DNA of 64,000 nucleotides from Bisporella sp. PMI_857. Taxonomy: Eukaryota > Ascomycota > Leotiomycetes > Helotiales > Helotiaceae. The first letter of the stretch is position 1; the number at the start of each line of letters is the position of its first letter. Position numbers and translations under genes: made by a program. The notes under the pieces are model-generated. The model was not told where the DNA came from, did no database searches, and saw only the letters and a program-made list of their open reading frames with translations. Positions 12,311 through 24,465 of this stretch are shown here, piece after piece. The stretch is taken from the NCBI GenBank assembly GCA_021307315.1, contig JAJSPD010000001.1, forward strand, positions 1,550,001-1,614,000. Direction: 5' to 3'.

Positions 12311-13944
12311 TTCTTCTCTTGGAGATAGGATTCTCTAGGAATATCACACGGAGCAATACATGAAGTCTGGAGTGACGTTAATCCGAACAGATTTTCCACA
12401 TTCCATCCTTCTGAGACTCAGAATCACCTGGAAGACGCATTATTGTGTAATGAGATCCTGCGAAAGCACCGCATCGATGATCATATTGGCCGCTGAGGTG
12501 ACCATCAGTACGGAGTCTGTGTTAGCTCTCGAGAAGTCTTTGTCCTTGGACGCAGTAATAATCCTAGAGGAAGTCAGTATTCACCAGTATAGCGATGCAG
12601 GCAGTGCAGACAGGAGAGATATTCCATTAAAGAGCCTCAAACACCAAGGAGCAGCTGCTGAACTGTAATTTGCCAACATCGCTGCCAAGGTCACCACAAG
12701 GCTTTAAGAATGAGGCTCTCACGGCAATAGCGTCTGGATACTTATTTATGGAAACTTTTCATGAAACGAAGATCGACCTCTGTAATGTTGATGGATCTTG
12801 TCGCACACTCCAGAGGATTACCCCGATCAGTCAATCTTAATAAGTGGGGATATGCGATATACCTCTCCATCAAACCAGCGTGGTAAAGTGTCTAGGTACC
12901 ATGCTGCGCTGAATTGTGGAGATTTAAGCATAAAATCCTAAGCCAGCTCCTTCGGTCGATCTTCCTTGGCGCGCCTCGTCTTGGCTAATGAAATCATTCG
13001 GCTCGGACGAAAGTTGCGTTTGATGACTGGCATGCTCTTAATTTGGATTCTGATCGGATAAAAGCTTGTTTCGTGTTACTCTAGTTGAGCCTAGGCAATC
13101 CCGTTGTAAGCATGGAGTCGATGTTTATCACGTTGTTTTTTTCTCAGTTATACCGATGGGGTAATGACTGCGCCTTTTGCTATATCAGATGCGCGACTCG
13201 GGCACTTTCGTCGTTAAAATGGAAGCTAATAAAGCACCTAATATATTTAATGATTGAATGTGCATAACTTTGAGCGAGATCTCCTTAGGCTAATAAAGAC
13301 ATACGGCTTCCAAGCCTAGCGAGTATGTATATCTGTCGGCCATTCTACAACGTAAAGAATTCTCAGATCTCTGAAGTCTCATCGGACATGGAGTTGATCT
13401 TGATGTTGTTCAAGTCCATAACAGACTGTATACTGATCCGGCGGATTTCTAAATCAGAATGTGGACTCGCATGCTCATGGGCTCCTTTAAGTCTTAAGCG
13501 TCAAGTTGTGAAAGCTGTGTGGTGGAAGAAGAGGACAGTGGAGGATGGAGCTTCGAAACCACAACACAATCAACTCAGAAATTAAAGCTATGGCGTCAGA
13601 GCACATGGTTGATATATAACACTTGAAATTTAAGTCCCGAGTTCGTGAAGAAGTGTAATAAGCCGGTCAGGGACCTATCCACAACTTTTCAGTCTATTTC
13701 CTGCTATAATGATCCAACCCACAGCCTTCCCTATGCCCATTACTAGGATCTTGGAAATGACTGAAGGTGTGACGGAGACAGTTCATTCCATGTTATGGGT
13801 ACAGTCTGTAGTTTGTTTTTGTAGCTAATTTCGTGAAATTACGAATGATGCTAAAGAATGCTACGAAATACATCCAGCCAACGCCTTCAGCCTTCTCTTC
13901 AGCAACAACAAGGCATGTATCTCTCCCTATAATCACTCTCACAT
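12311..13944. other. 1.6-kb intergenic region
   Basis: No supported gene. Scattered frames of 60-102 codons on the plus strand have no recognisable features. It separates the divergent promoters of two secreted proteins, the defensin (-) and the But2-like protein (+). Confidence 0.5.
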
Positions 13945-13952
13945 TATATAAG
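13945..13952 (+). promoter_or_regulatory. TATA box upstream of the secreted protein at 14009 (candidate)
   Basis: TATATAAG 57 nt before the ATG, the same octamer as found for the neighbouring defensin gene on the other strand. Confidence 0.45.
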
Positions 13953-14008
13953 TAGAATTGGTAAGTATTCGTTTCTCCATTCTTTGGTAATTCAATACCA
14001 TAGCCATC

Positions 14009-14664
14009 ATGTTGTCAAGATCAGTCATCCTCGCACTCGGCACAGTAGCCTTTGCTTCTGTGCTCCCAAGCACTATAGAGAAGCGTTATTGTGGCACGGT
14101 TCTTACTCCAACGTCCCTTCACTCACTACAGCAACAGTTCCCAGATGAAGTTTTTCCAAACACCATCGGAACTACAAATCAGTTCTACGTTTCACAAAAC
14201 TATGACGCTGAAGCGGGTAGGTGATTCAGTGGGCTCCTAAAACGTAATTGTGCTGATATCGCTCAGGAATTCTTGTAAATATCGTCAACCAACTCGCCTA
14301 CTTTGAAGGCCCTCCTCCAACAGCATACGGCTGCCAGCTCGGGATATCCTTCCCTCCCGACTATCCCTTCGACCCATATAACGGCAATCAACTCAATGTC
14401 TACACCGTGCCAACACCTCTTCCCCCTACTGGTCCAACTTACAACAACATTGTCCCCAACGAATTTCTCTTTGGTACGATCACCATTGTTCCGGGCCAAA
14501 CCGCAGTCATCAACTCGCATGTTTGCCCGACTGCTGGGGAAGGCGGCTTGGCCTATGTATTCAGCTATCCAGAGTGGAGCATTGAAACATCGAATATTGG
14601 ATGGATCCAAGGCGGTGACCCGACAGAAGGCGTCACTGGGATTTATTTGAGCTATAACTGCTGA
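14009..14664 (+). CDS. secreted protein, possibly But2-C-like
   Basis: Two exons, 14009-14216 and 14267-14664 (50-nt intron, GTAGGT donor, CTCAG acceptor), give 201 aa. Residues 1-18 are a signal peptide (SVILALGTVAFAS) followed by a Kex2-type KR site near residue 26, so the mature protein probably starts at YCGTVL. The rest is Pro/Gly/Tyr-rich beta-sheet-like sequence with four cysteines in the mature part and a hydrophobic NIVNQLAYF segment. The layout (YVSQ strand, CQLGISFP, an FGTITIVPGQT strand, a Cys-containing loop and a final IYLSYNC) resembles fungal secreted proteins with the But2 C-terminal domain, but the match is loose. A role outside the cell, for example as a wall protein or effector, is inference. 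Confidence 0.78.
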
Positions 14665-14826
14665 GGAGTGGAGAGATAGAAGATGTCGCCTAAGAGCAAA
14701 TTGGTAATGTAGGGTTAAGAAACAATATTGAGAGAAGATGAAATGCAACTTTGTTGACTACTTTTCTTTGCTGTCCCTTGTGCGAGCTCAGAAGGCAAAA
14801 ATCACGTAAATCCATGTTCTCGTATT

Positions 14827-15660
14827 TTACGCTTTCCAGCCTGCTGGCTGCTCCATAAAAGGAGCTGGAGCTGCCATAGTAACCTCTCTGAATTCTGTCA
14901 GTCCTTCCACTCCCACAGTGCCGTCATCAAATTCTTGAGCATCGAAGAAAGCAATAATGTCTTCGTCGCTTGGCTCGCCCATACCGTAGTATTCTTCATA
15001 TCGTTCTCTTGCCCAGAGAATGTCACTCAGCACTCTGAGCTCTAACGTTGGCCTGTTTATCCAATGACGTCCAAAGTTTCGGCCCGTATGCCCCAATTTA
15101 GCTCCAACCCCCTGGTTTAAGTGTTGGAACTTGGACAGATATTTCCTCGTTAGTGCTATCTTAGCTCTATTGTGCATGCTTATATTTTGGCAGAACTCTA
15201 GGGCTTGCCAAGGTTGTGATCCTGATGGACTTGAGCAGGTTGACGAGGGAGAATTCCTCCCAGGTTGAGATGGTCCAGGAGCTAGAATGGAACGGTGCTG
15301 TCTGCTCTTCGTTATACTGTCTTCATGCTCGCCCGTTCCGCGCTGAGAATCACTTATGGTATTAGGTACATCAGGAATGTGTTCTAATATACTGGTTTGT
15401 GGTAGATCAAGAATGGGTATCGCGCCATCAGTATCAAAGGAGTTCGGGACTTCAGTGAGGTTTCCATGAGAATTTTCATCGCCTGCAGTTTTGCGAATAT
15501 CTGTATTTGAGTTGAGAGAATCTTCCTCGGTGGTCATAGGACCCTGGTTGTTTGATGTTTGACCTCGTGCTTCTGTTGGAGAGGCAGAAGTCATCTGACT
15601 TTTCCTGTTCCTTGCATTCCTCAACCAGCTCATAAGATTATCAACCTTGATTTCGTGCAT
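14827..15660 (-). CDS. uncharacterised protein, 277 aa
   Basis: Single-exon frame starting at the ATG of MHEIKVDNLM. I do not recognise a full domain. The N-terminus has VDNLMSWLRNARNRK, which resembles the third helix of a homeodomain (consensus W/F-x-x-NARxR in the TALE type), but the preceding helices are not found immediately upstream. Residues about 20-150 are Ser/Thr/Pro/Glu-rich and probably disordered. The C-terminal third is more ordered (AKIALTRKYLSKFQ, RPTLELRVLSDILWARERYEEYY) with an acidic segment after it. It could be a truncated regulator or a lineage-specific protein. The gene is convergent with the secreted protein at 14009, only 162 bp apart. Confidence 0.55.
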   Translation of the reverse strand: MHEIKVDNLMSWLRNARNRKSQMTSASPTEARGQTSNNQGPMTTEEDSLNSNTDIRKTAGDENSHGNLTEVPNSFDTDGAIPILDLPQTSILEHIPDVPNTISDSQRGTGEHEDSITKSRQHRSILAPGPSQPGRNSPSSTCSSPSGSQPWQALEFCQNISMHNRAKIALTRKYLSKFQHLNQGVGAKLGHTGRNFGRHWINRPTLELRVLSDILWARERYEEYYGMGEPSDEDIIAFFDAQEFDDGTVGVEGLTEFREVTMAAPAPFMEQPAGWKA

Positions 15661-17184
15661 CTTGTTAACCCATAGAGTCAATTATTCGTAAAATTCTAGA
15701 TGAGTGAAAGGCGTATGCAATTAAGGTAGCAAGCACACATAAGATAAGCTAGACAAAGCTGGAAGTCAAATCGATGTTTAGCCTGGGGAACTGCCAAAGC
15801 TCAGTCATCCGGAGCTAACCTTCAACTTAGGAATTGACATCTACTCATCCAATGAGTCAATAGTGGATACATGGCAACCAGTTATAATGTGATTGAACTG
15901 TGGCCAGTTAGCTTTCCGTCGAAAAAGCAACAAGCAGACAACAGAATTAGGGAAGCAAACCCACGGTTTCAAGATAAACTCATGCCTGACTCTATTTCAA
16001 TATATTCGACATCGAAACAGCCACACACCGTCCTCCGTTTGAGTGAGTAAACGAACACCATTGTTTGGTGCAGCCGGAAGTAACCAAACACCTCCAATTG
16101 GCGGCTCATAATCTAAAATACGGCCAGGAAAAGCAACAAGTCGAACTGTCATACCGACCTGACAAACTGTACATATCCTCCACTTCACAACACCAGACCA
16201 AAATGGACGCTGTCGGACAGAGCCGTACATAGAGCTTCAATATTTTGAGGATGGAACGTGGCTCTTGTTTGACCATAAGGTCGTGAATTGGCATGCGATC
16301 TCTCGACCAACCAAGTTCACTTCGTTCTCGACCGAGTTCTTCGTCCTCTCGACGGAGATGAAAGCAAATGAAGGGTGAAAATATCCGTGCTATGATCAAC
16401 TGCGTGGCAAAGACGCAGCCGCAAGAATGACGAAGAATTTAAGCGGCGCCTGGTTGGAAAAACTGTAGACTGAGATACAGTATGGATTAAACAGAAGTTG
16501 TCATTCGCCGGGTACTATCTCCCAGATTTAAATGGATGGATATTCAGAAATGTGCTGTTTGGCTTTGAGATAAGGATGATGTCTGAAAACAGCAGCATCT
16601 TGAGCCAAGCCCGAATTTTTGTGAATTTCGCGGAGTGACGACACAAGATATTTATTACACAATGAAAAGTAGTATGGATTTTTGAGCAGGAAGAACGAAT
16701 TGGCGCCTTGCTCAAATACTAATTGTAACATTACAGTAGTGAACGCCAAGATTCCCATGACAGGCTCCACATTTGCGGAGAACACCTTGTACCGTGACTT
16801 TAAATTATCAACATGAAGCCCCATATCACGACAATCATTCCAAGCATATTATACATCGACGTGGTGGGATTTATTATTGCTAACAAAATGCAGATGGTCG
16901 GGGAGAGCTATCTCTGAATAGTGTGATGTACAACTTACTTCATTGCACCCTATGCTAGAGTGCATGTTTTAATGTCTCGTAGAACAGGTCTAGGCAGCTT
17001 AGGCAAGCGTGAACAATCCACTGGAGAGAAGGAGCGCATCCCACTTTCAAACGCGATGGTATATTCGCCTATATATTCGAGATGTAACAGAATCCGCGAT
17101 ATTCATGTCTTGGTCGTTGAGCATCGCAGTGCAGAGACACGAATTTCTGTGCATGATAGCCGGCTTATATACAACATTACACAT
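15661..17184. other. 1.5-kb region without an intact gene
   Basis: Minus-strand frames at 15997-16230, 16106-16399 and 16515-16824 have protein-like composition but no recognisable motif, and they are interrupted relative to each other. The region may hold old gene remnants next to the pseudogene that follows. Confidence 0.4.
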
Positions 17185-18237
17185 CGATAATGAGCGACTA
17201 AATCGCACCTTACATTGACCATGTATATCATGGGGAGCTCTCACGAATGGTATACGCAGATTAGCATTTAGTCAGGAAGATAAGCATATTCTGGGCTGCT
17301 TGTGAAAGAATGCAAAACTCCAGGATGAAGTCGAAGTGGGCCAGATGGGAAATATCCTTACCATTCGAGCAGGCATATCAACCGATAGGAATCCAATTGT
17401 ATTAGGCTCCCATCTTGATACTCAACCTACGGGAGGTAGGTACGATGGAATACTGAATGTCCAATTAGTCCTTGACATGCTACGCACGCTCTACGATAGC
17501 AATTTCAATTCATAATTCCCAATTGCTCTGATAGACTGGTCAAACTTTGGAGAGGCTAGATTCTCTGGCATCGCGATGGCAAGTGGCATTTGGTCTACAA
17601 AGTCTTCTACAGGCCTCAATGCTTGTTACGGTGTGAAGGACACAGACGGGGTTTCTTACCTCCAAGCACTGCAAGAAGTTGAATACCTTGGGAAGGCTAC
17701 TTGCGGTCACTGAGGAAATGGGCTCTAGAGCTGCTTTGAGCTTCATATTGCGCAAGGCCCAAAGCTCGAAGCACAAAACAAGAAATTTGGCGTTGTTCTT
17801 GATGTTTAGAGAGTGAAATGGCTCAAGGTGAAAATTACGGGTCTTGAAAGCCATGCGGACATTGCGCCAGTGGTCAATTGGTCTGATGCCTTGATAACTG
17901 CTTCCAAGTTGATGACCGCTGCAATGGCGGACAAAGTATATACACTAGGCATTGCAACTATGATATCGTTCATATGAAGAGCGAAGCCGGTATGTTCATG
18001 CTCGCCTCAACATCACGTTTCATAAGTTATGATACCTCAGGAGATTCTTCTCTAGAACAGCTACCAATCTTTTAGGCCCGCATGCTGCATGAGCCAGCAA
18101 GGAGGTTAAGTCAACCATGAATTTTGCGCCTCCAAAAGATGGCATAAGCATAATCCATTCGAGTATACCAGTACAGAGGATCGTGCATTGGGGACGCAAA
18201 TTTTGCTGCAATCTTTACTGAATTATATCCATCCCAT
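17185..18237 (+). pseudogene. M20-family N-carbamoyl-amidohydrolase pseudogene (beta-ureidopropionase/hydantoin type)
   Basis: Remnant of a zinc amidohydrolase that would hydrolyse N-carbamoyl amino acids. Pieces align in order with the family: NERLNRTLH and WGAL..GIRRLAFS near 17190-17280, EVEVGQMGNI, the metal-site stretch LGSHLDTQPTGGRYDGI at about 17403, an FPIALIDW..F.EARF segment, FELHIAQGPKLEAQ at about 17740, ITGLESHADIAP, and a C-terminal NFAPPKDGIS followed in another frame by EYTSTEDRALGTQ. The reading is broken by in-frame stops (before FPIALI, after GVVLDV and others) and by at least two frameshifts, around 17310 and 18150. It lies just upstream of, and on the same strand as, an intact hydantoinase, the enzyme that supplies its substrate in known pathways. 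Confidence 0.85.
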
Positions 18238-18746
18238 TAGGACTGGTACAGTTTCAAAATTCTTGTATACATTTAGGCACGAAGTAATGCTTTGAATAGC
18301 ATGACATGTGGTAACCCAACATACAAGACGAAGATGTATATGCCGCCGCGCAAAATAAATATACAGTGACCGAGCCAGTGCTGGTCGTATTTGGGTCAAT
18401 GACTTCGTACAGCTTGTATAAATTCGATCAATTATATTGATTGCAAAGTTTTTGTTTGCCTTATTGCCTGGCTCTCCTCAGATATGCAACAAAATTCACG
18501 GAACTCAAAAGTTCTGAAGTTTAACAGGCGCGCATGCTGGAATGGGAGATGGCTGTCTCTCGGCCCGTCGGCCAAGTGTCCAAGGATCAGTAATTCTTTC
18601 GGGCTGTTCCTAGATAAGCTCTGGCCAAAAGTGGGGATGCTGGTTTATAGTCCTAAATAGCAATAAATGTCTTAGTCTAATGTGTTTCAGACAATCATTT
18701 CATATGTAGAAGTTCTTAAGTTTGTTTGTTCTTAGGCAGAGAAATT
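18238..18746. other. intergenic, promoter of the hydantoinase
   Basis: About 510 bp; no gene seen. It joins the pseudogene end to the hydantoinase start. Confidence 0.45.
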
Positions 18747-20318
18747 ATGGCGGAATACGATTTGCTTATCCTAAATGGGCTCGTCGTAACGGACCAAGCA
18801 ACAAACGAGTTCGACATCGCAGTGAAAGATGCGAAGATTGCTGAGCTAGTCTTGAGGGGAGGGCTGTCTGCTAGCAAAGCTAAGAAGATCATTGATGCTG
18901 AAGGGGCAATGGTTATGCCGGGTGGTATTGATGCCCACGTTCATCTTGATGAACCTACATTCGTTGGCAAAGGTGCGACAGCAGGTAAGTCACAAGCACA
19001 CTTCTTAGAGGTAGTCACTGATCTAACAGATAACTTTGAGACTGGTAGGAAATAAGCCAGATTGCTTGGATCACTTGGCTTAAGCCTTGCAGGAACAAGA
19101 TCGGCGATTGCAGGAGGGACGACAACCTTGATCGCCTTTGCACCACAAAGGAAAAGCGAGCCATCCCTCCTTGCCTGCCTAGCAGCAGCCCACGCCCGAG
19201 CCCAGGACAACTGTTATGTAGACTATTCCTTCCACATGATCTGCTCCAACGCCGGGCGGCAAGCGATATCTGAGTTCGCGGCCCTTCGAGAGGTCGGGAT
19301 ATCTTCTCTCAAGATCTATATGACATATGAGACCCTTCAGCTACAAGACTCTGAAGTTCTTGACGTGCTTTTTGAAGCGCGGAAGCAGCAAATAGTGACT
19401 ATGATTCATGCCGAAAATGGCGCTATTATTGACTGGACAATTAAAAAACTGGAAGAGAATAAGTTGTTCGCACCAAAATACCACGTCACATCCCACCCTC
19501 CCGTGGCGGAGATCGAGGCTACATATCGCGCAATCAGCCTCAGCGAGTTCATAGATGTTCCTATCCTTCTCGTTCACGTGTCTTCTCCAGCTGCAGCGAA
19601 ACATATATCTGATGCTCAGATGAAGGGTTTACCAGTCTATGCAGAGACTTGCCCACAGTATCTCTTCCTGACCCGAAAAGATCTAGATAAGCCTGGCTTT
19701 GAGGGCGCAAAATGTGTTTGCTCACCGCCACCTCGAGAAGGCGAAGAAGATCATGAAGGGATATGGCAAGGAATTGAGGATGGCACGTTTACCATTTTGA
19801 GTTCAGATCACTGCCCGTTCATCTATGATAATGCAGAGATAGGGAAGAAAGGCGCCATCACAACTCAATATCCAAATGGGCACTTTAAGTACATACCTAA
19901 TGGTTGCCCCGGTGTAGAGACAAGGCTTTCCTTGGTAATATCAGCGAACAGGCTTAAATTGCAAAAATTTGTTGAGGTCACGTCGACCAATGCAGCGAAG
20001 CTGTATGGATTGTACCCGCAGAAAGGTGCTCTGATTCCAGGAGAAAGCGATGCGGATCTCACGATATGGTACCCGGATGGCATGGAAGAGTTCGTGCTAA
20101 GGAATGAAATGCTGCATCATAACGTGGACTATACTCCCTATGAATGGAGGACAATGAAGCAATGGCCTAGGTATACGATACTAAGAGGAGAAGTGGTATG
20201 GGATAAGGACAATGGCGGCATCATGAAACCGAAGGGATATGGGCAGTTCCTGAAGAGAGGACCGAGCACACTTGCTGGTCCTCGGAGCGAGAAGGAGTGG
20301 AATGTTGAAAACTTTTGA
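18747..20318 (+). CDS. dihydropyrimidinase / hydantoinase
   Basis: Metal-dependent cyclic amidohydrolase opening 5,6-dihydropyrimidine or hydantoin rings to N-carbamoyl amino acids. Three exons, 18747-18984, a 15-nt microexon 19030-19044 and 19093-20318, with introns of 45 and 48 nt, give 492 aa. The microexon restores the conserved DNFETGTRSAIAGG. Metal ligands of the binuclear centre are present: HVH at 64-66, the carboxylated Lys158 in SSLKIYM, His190 in MIHAENG, His246 in VHVSS and Asp323 in SSDHCPF. Length matches the family (about 490-550 aa). It appears fully intact although both neighbours on the same strand, a carbamoylase and an FAD monooxygenase, are pseudogenes. Pyrimidine versus hydantoin preference cannot be decided by eye. 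Confidence 0.93.
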
Positions 20319-20764
20319 GATAACGAAGCAGAGCTAGCTCAATCACACACACTTGTGCCGCTCATCGATTTTATCTATCTTAGAGTACTGTTGCAGCATA
20401 TTTAGCAATTAATATCTCTGCTTAATATTCGCATTTCTATCTTCAGTCCTCAAACTCTAGGTTAACCATTATAGCTGCTAATTTCCCACATCTTGTTATT
20501 ATATTATTAGTAGCGCATCCTTCCCACGAGTCAGGAACAGCCAAATACCTGGAGTTTTCTTATTAAGGTCTTATCAGCTATGGAAATGAGAATTCTACAA
20601 AGATCTTATGCAGCAAGATCGATCGCCTAGAAGCTCGGTATACTGATCCCATATGAGACACGAACGAACTGCTCGTCCGCTTTCCTCTCAATTCCTGATG
20701 CATTTGTGTTTTAAATGCTGACATGGGCCTCCATTCTCGTTCTCTTGACACCGTTAACGGTGAA
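20319..20764. other. intergenic in the catabolic island
   Basis: About 450 bp, AT-rich at its left end. No gene seen. Confidence 0.45.
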
Positions 20765-22533
20765 ATGGCAAGCATAGAGAATTCGGCCCGTCAACTTGAC
20801 GTTCTGATAGTAGGCGGTGGTCCAGTCGGTATACACCACACCACTCCTTCCCTGAACCTTAGCTAATGGCCTCAGGTCTCGTGAGCGCCCTCCAACTCGC
20901 CGTTTCGGACACGCCTCCATCGCCATATAGAAAAGTACCCTAAGCCCTTACAAGATCAATATGGCCGTGCTAACCCTTTACCCCCAGTCATCGGAAATGC
21001 TAGGTCAGTTCTCGCTTGCTCAAGACCTGGCGCAACAATGTTTTGCGTGCAGAAGTACCGTAAGCTACGATTGAAATAGGAAGGAAGCGCGGGGGAGAGG
21101 ATGGCATTTTATGGAGAACATGAAGGATACGCAAAGGGATTTTGCGCTGGTGTTGCGGCAAAATTATCAGGAGGAGGTTTTTAGGAGGAGGCTGAGGGAG
21201 CTGTGGGTGAGACTGATCGGTGCTGAAGTTGCAGAAGGGGGAGTAGGTGGTAGTTGTGGGGTTACCGTTACCGTGCAGGATGGGGCGACTAGAAAGGTAT
21301 CGGTTATCAAGTGAAAGTATTGACAGGAGCTGATGGAGGGAGATCCTTTGTCCGACAGACTCTCAATATCCCATTCGAGGGCAGAACAATCAAGGACAAA
21401 TGGGTTAAGATCGACGGGATAGTCGAAACAGATATGCCCAAAACTCGAGTGTACGGAGCTATTGAATCACCGACTCATGGTAACATATTGTGGGCAGCCT
21501 TGGATCATGGCACGACTAGGATCGGCTTTGCATTAACGGCGGAGCGTCAGAAAGCATACCCAGAGTCCTGCAAAGCCACAGTAGTTGCGGAAGCAGCGGC
21601 AGCTTTGAAGCCATTTTCGTTAAAGTTCAAGCAGGTGGCTGGTACACGGTGTACTCGGTTGGGCAGAGAGTGGCAAAAAACTTTCTTACAAAAGATTGCG
21701 TGTTTCTGGCTGGGGACGCCTGCCATAGTAATAGCTCGGGAGCAGCGCAGTGTATGAATACTGGGATTCATGATCAGTCAACCTAGGAGGGAAACTTTCT
21801 CTTGTTCCACGAGGATTTGCTCCTCCCTCACTCCTCTATACTTATGTATGCGGGCGATTACCGAACGTCCAGAACCTTATCAACTACAATAAGGATATAT
21901 CCAAATTGGTGACCATGCAGCTACCGTTAGGTTAGAAAGGTTATCAAAATGCCGACCCGAATGAGGTCTTGGGCGTCGTGATGGAAGAAGCTTCTACCTC
22001 TACCTCTGGTCTCAACGTTGCGTTTGATTTCAACACGATCAGCGTCAAGGGATCATTTGAATCAGGCTCTTGGTCACCGGGGTATTAACAGGGCAACAAG
22101 GTCTGGATGTGTACCTCCAGAAGCCAGGTACGAATGAAACGGTACGATTTCACTCTATAACGCCTAATATATGCAGATTCCATATAGTCGTGTTTTTGGA
22201 GATCCGGAATACACTGCTGACGGCATGCATGCTGTCTCAAAGGCTGCCAGAATATCCAGACTTCTGTCTAAGACAACAATGCCCATTTCGTGGATCACGA
22301 TTCCAGCAAAGAGTGGACCATCGGCTTTTGAGATACCAGGTGTCATGCCACTTCGCAAAGTTTTTTATGACCAAAAGCGTACAGCGCGAAGGAGATATAA
22401 TGTAGATATAAAAAAAGTTTCTGCTTATGTCATACGGCTAGATGGTTGGGTCGGAACTGCTACAATGTTGAATGCTGACGCAGTCGGAGAATTGGAGAGC
22501 TACTTTGGGGGTATCTTGGTTCATCCAGATTAA
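20765..22533 (+). pseudogene. FAD-dependent aromatic monooxygenase pseudogene (phenol 2-monooxygenase type)
   Basis: The start MASIENSARQLDVLIVGG carries the FAD-binding GGGPVG loop and a plausible first intron (donor GTATAC, acceptor CTCAG near 20875). After LVSALQLA the frame shifts; HASIAI is followed by an in-frame TAG near 20928. Later fragments in changing frames read MLGQFSLAQDLAQQCFACR, FALVLRQNYQEEVFRRRL, LTGADGGRSFVRQTLNI, an [14 protein letters not shown] segment (the family's GDAxH FAD motif), [16 protein letters not shown], and a thioredoxin-fold C-terminal domain ending with GWVGTATML and a stop at 22533. At least four frame changes plus stops make function very unlikely. Order and orientation suggest it belonged with the hydantoinase island. 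Confidence 0.85.
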
Positions 22534-22946
22534 GCCTGAGATATTGCTCCGCAGAATCCAGCAAGCCTCTCTTCCTCTTTCAGGGAACTCGAACTGAAAG
22601 AAGATGTTCTATTCTAGGGAGCCTGATTCTCGAGGAGATGCTCCTAAATTCCCAACATTTTTTAATGAGGCGAATATCCATTCATGAAATAAGATTCTTC
22701 TCATTTAGATATTTATGTACAGGCGTTGGCCAAATAAGGACTTACATTTAGGGGCCTGATGGATCTGACACGCCGTCAAAGAAATTCTAGAAACGTACAT
22801 ATAAATAATCTTGAGATTCGGTGACGTCTTGGATAAGGGGTACAAGCGAGATTACCTAGAGCGGCACCTCCAATTTATTTGTTAAAGCTTCAAGCTCCTT
22901 ACCATATCAACATCTCCCATCCTCCTCCCCTAGCACAACCCTCACA
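22534..22946. other. intergenic, URA6 promoter
   Basis: About 410 bp without a gene; the last 60 bp before the ATG are CT-rich. Confidence 0.45.
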
Positions 22947-24112
<1,166 letters not shown>

Positions 24113-24465
24113 GCACTGCTTAAAGTTACTGGAGCATGCTGTGTATTGATTGCATGGGCAAAGTGTAAAGGTTTGGGAGTGCATAGACGGATGGATGGGA
24201 GATAAAATTGGTCATCACCAGCGTTTTATATATACATGTAGAGTAGAAGTAGCGATTGTAATGCTATCGATCAGATACGAGAGCGTGATCGAATTCGATT
24301 TATGCAGAATATCATTGATGTCTCGATTTAAATCATGCACGAGGTTCATGCTCGGTGCTAGAGTCCTGCATCTTGCCAGATGCTATGCTGTACAAATCAA
24401 TCACCTCTAAGAACGCCATTTTGAAGACTTTTTGGGTATTTGAGAATTTAAGACAGGACCATAGT
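24113..24465. other. convergent intergenic URA6/eIF3m
   Basis: About 350 bp holding two 3' ends; nothing else seen. Confidence 0.5.

Noticed and set aside
16515..16824. 98-codon minus-strand frame with a hydrophobic stretch
   Set aside because: Protein-like in part, but no motif, no flanking exon and it sits among other broken frames; listed only as possible remnant.
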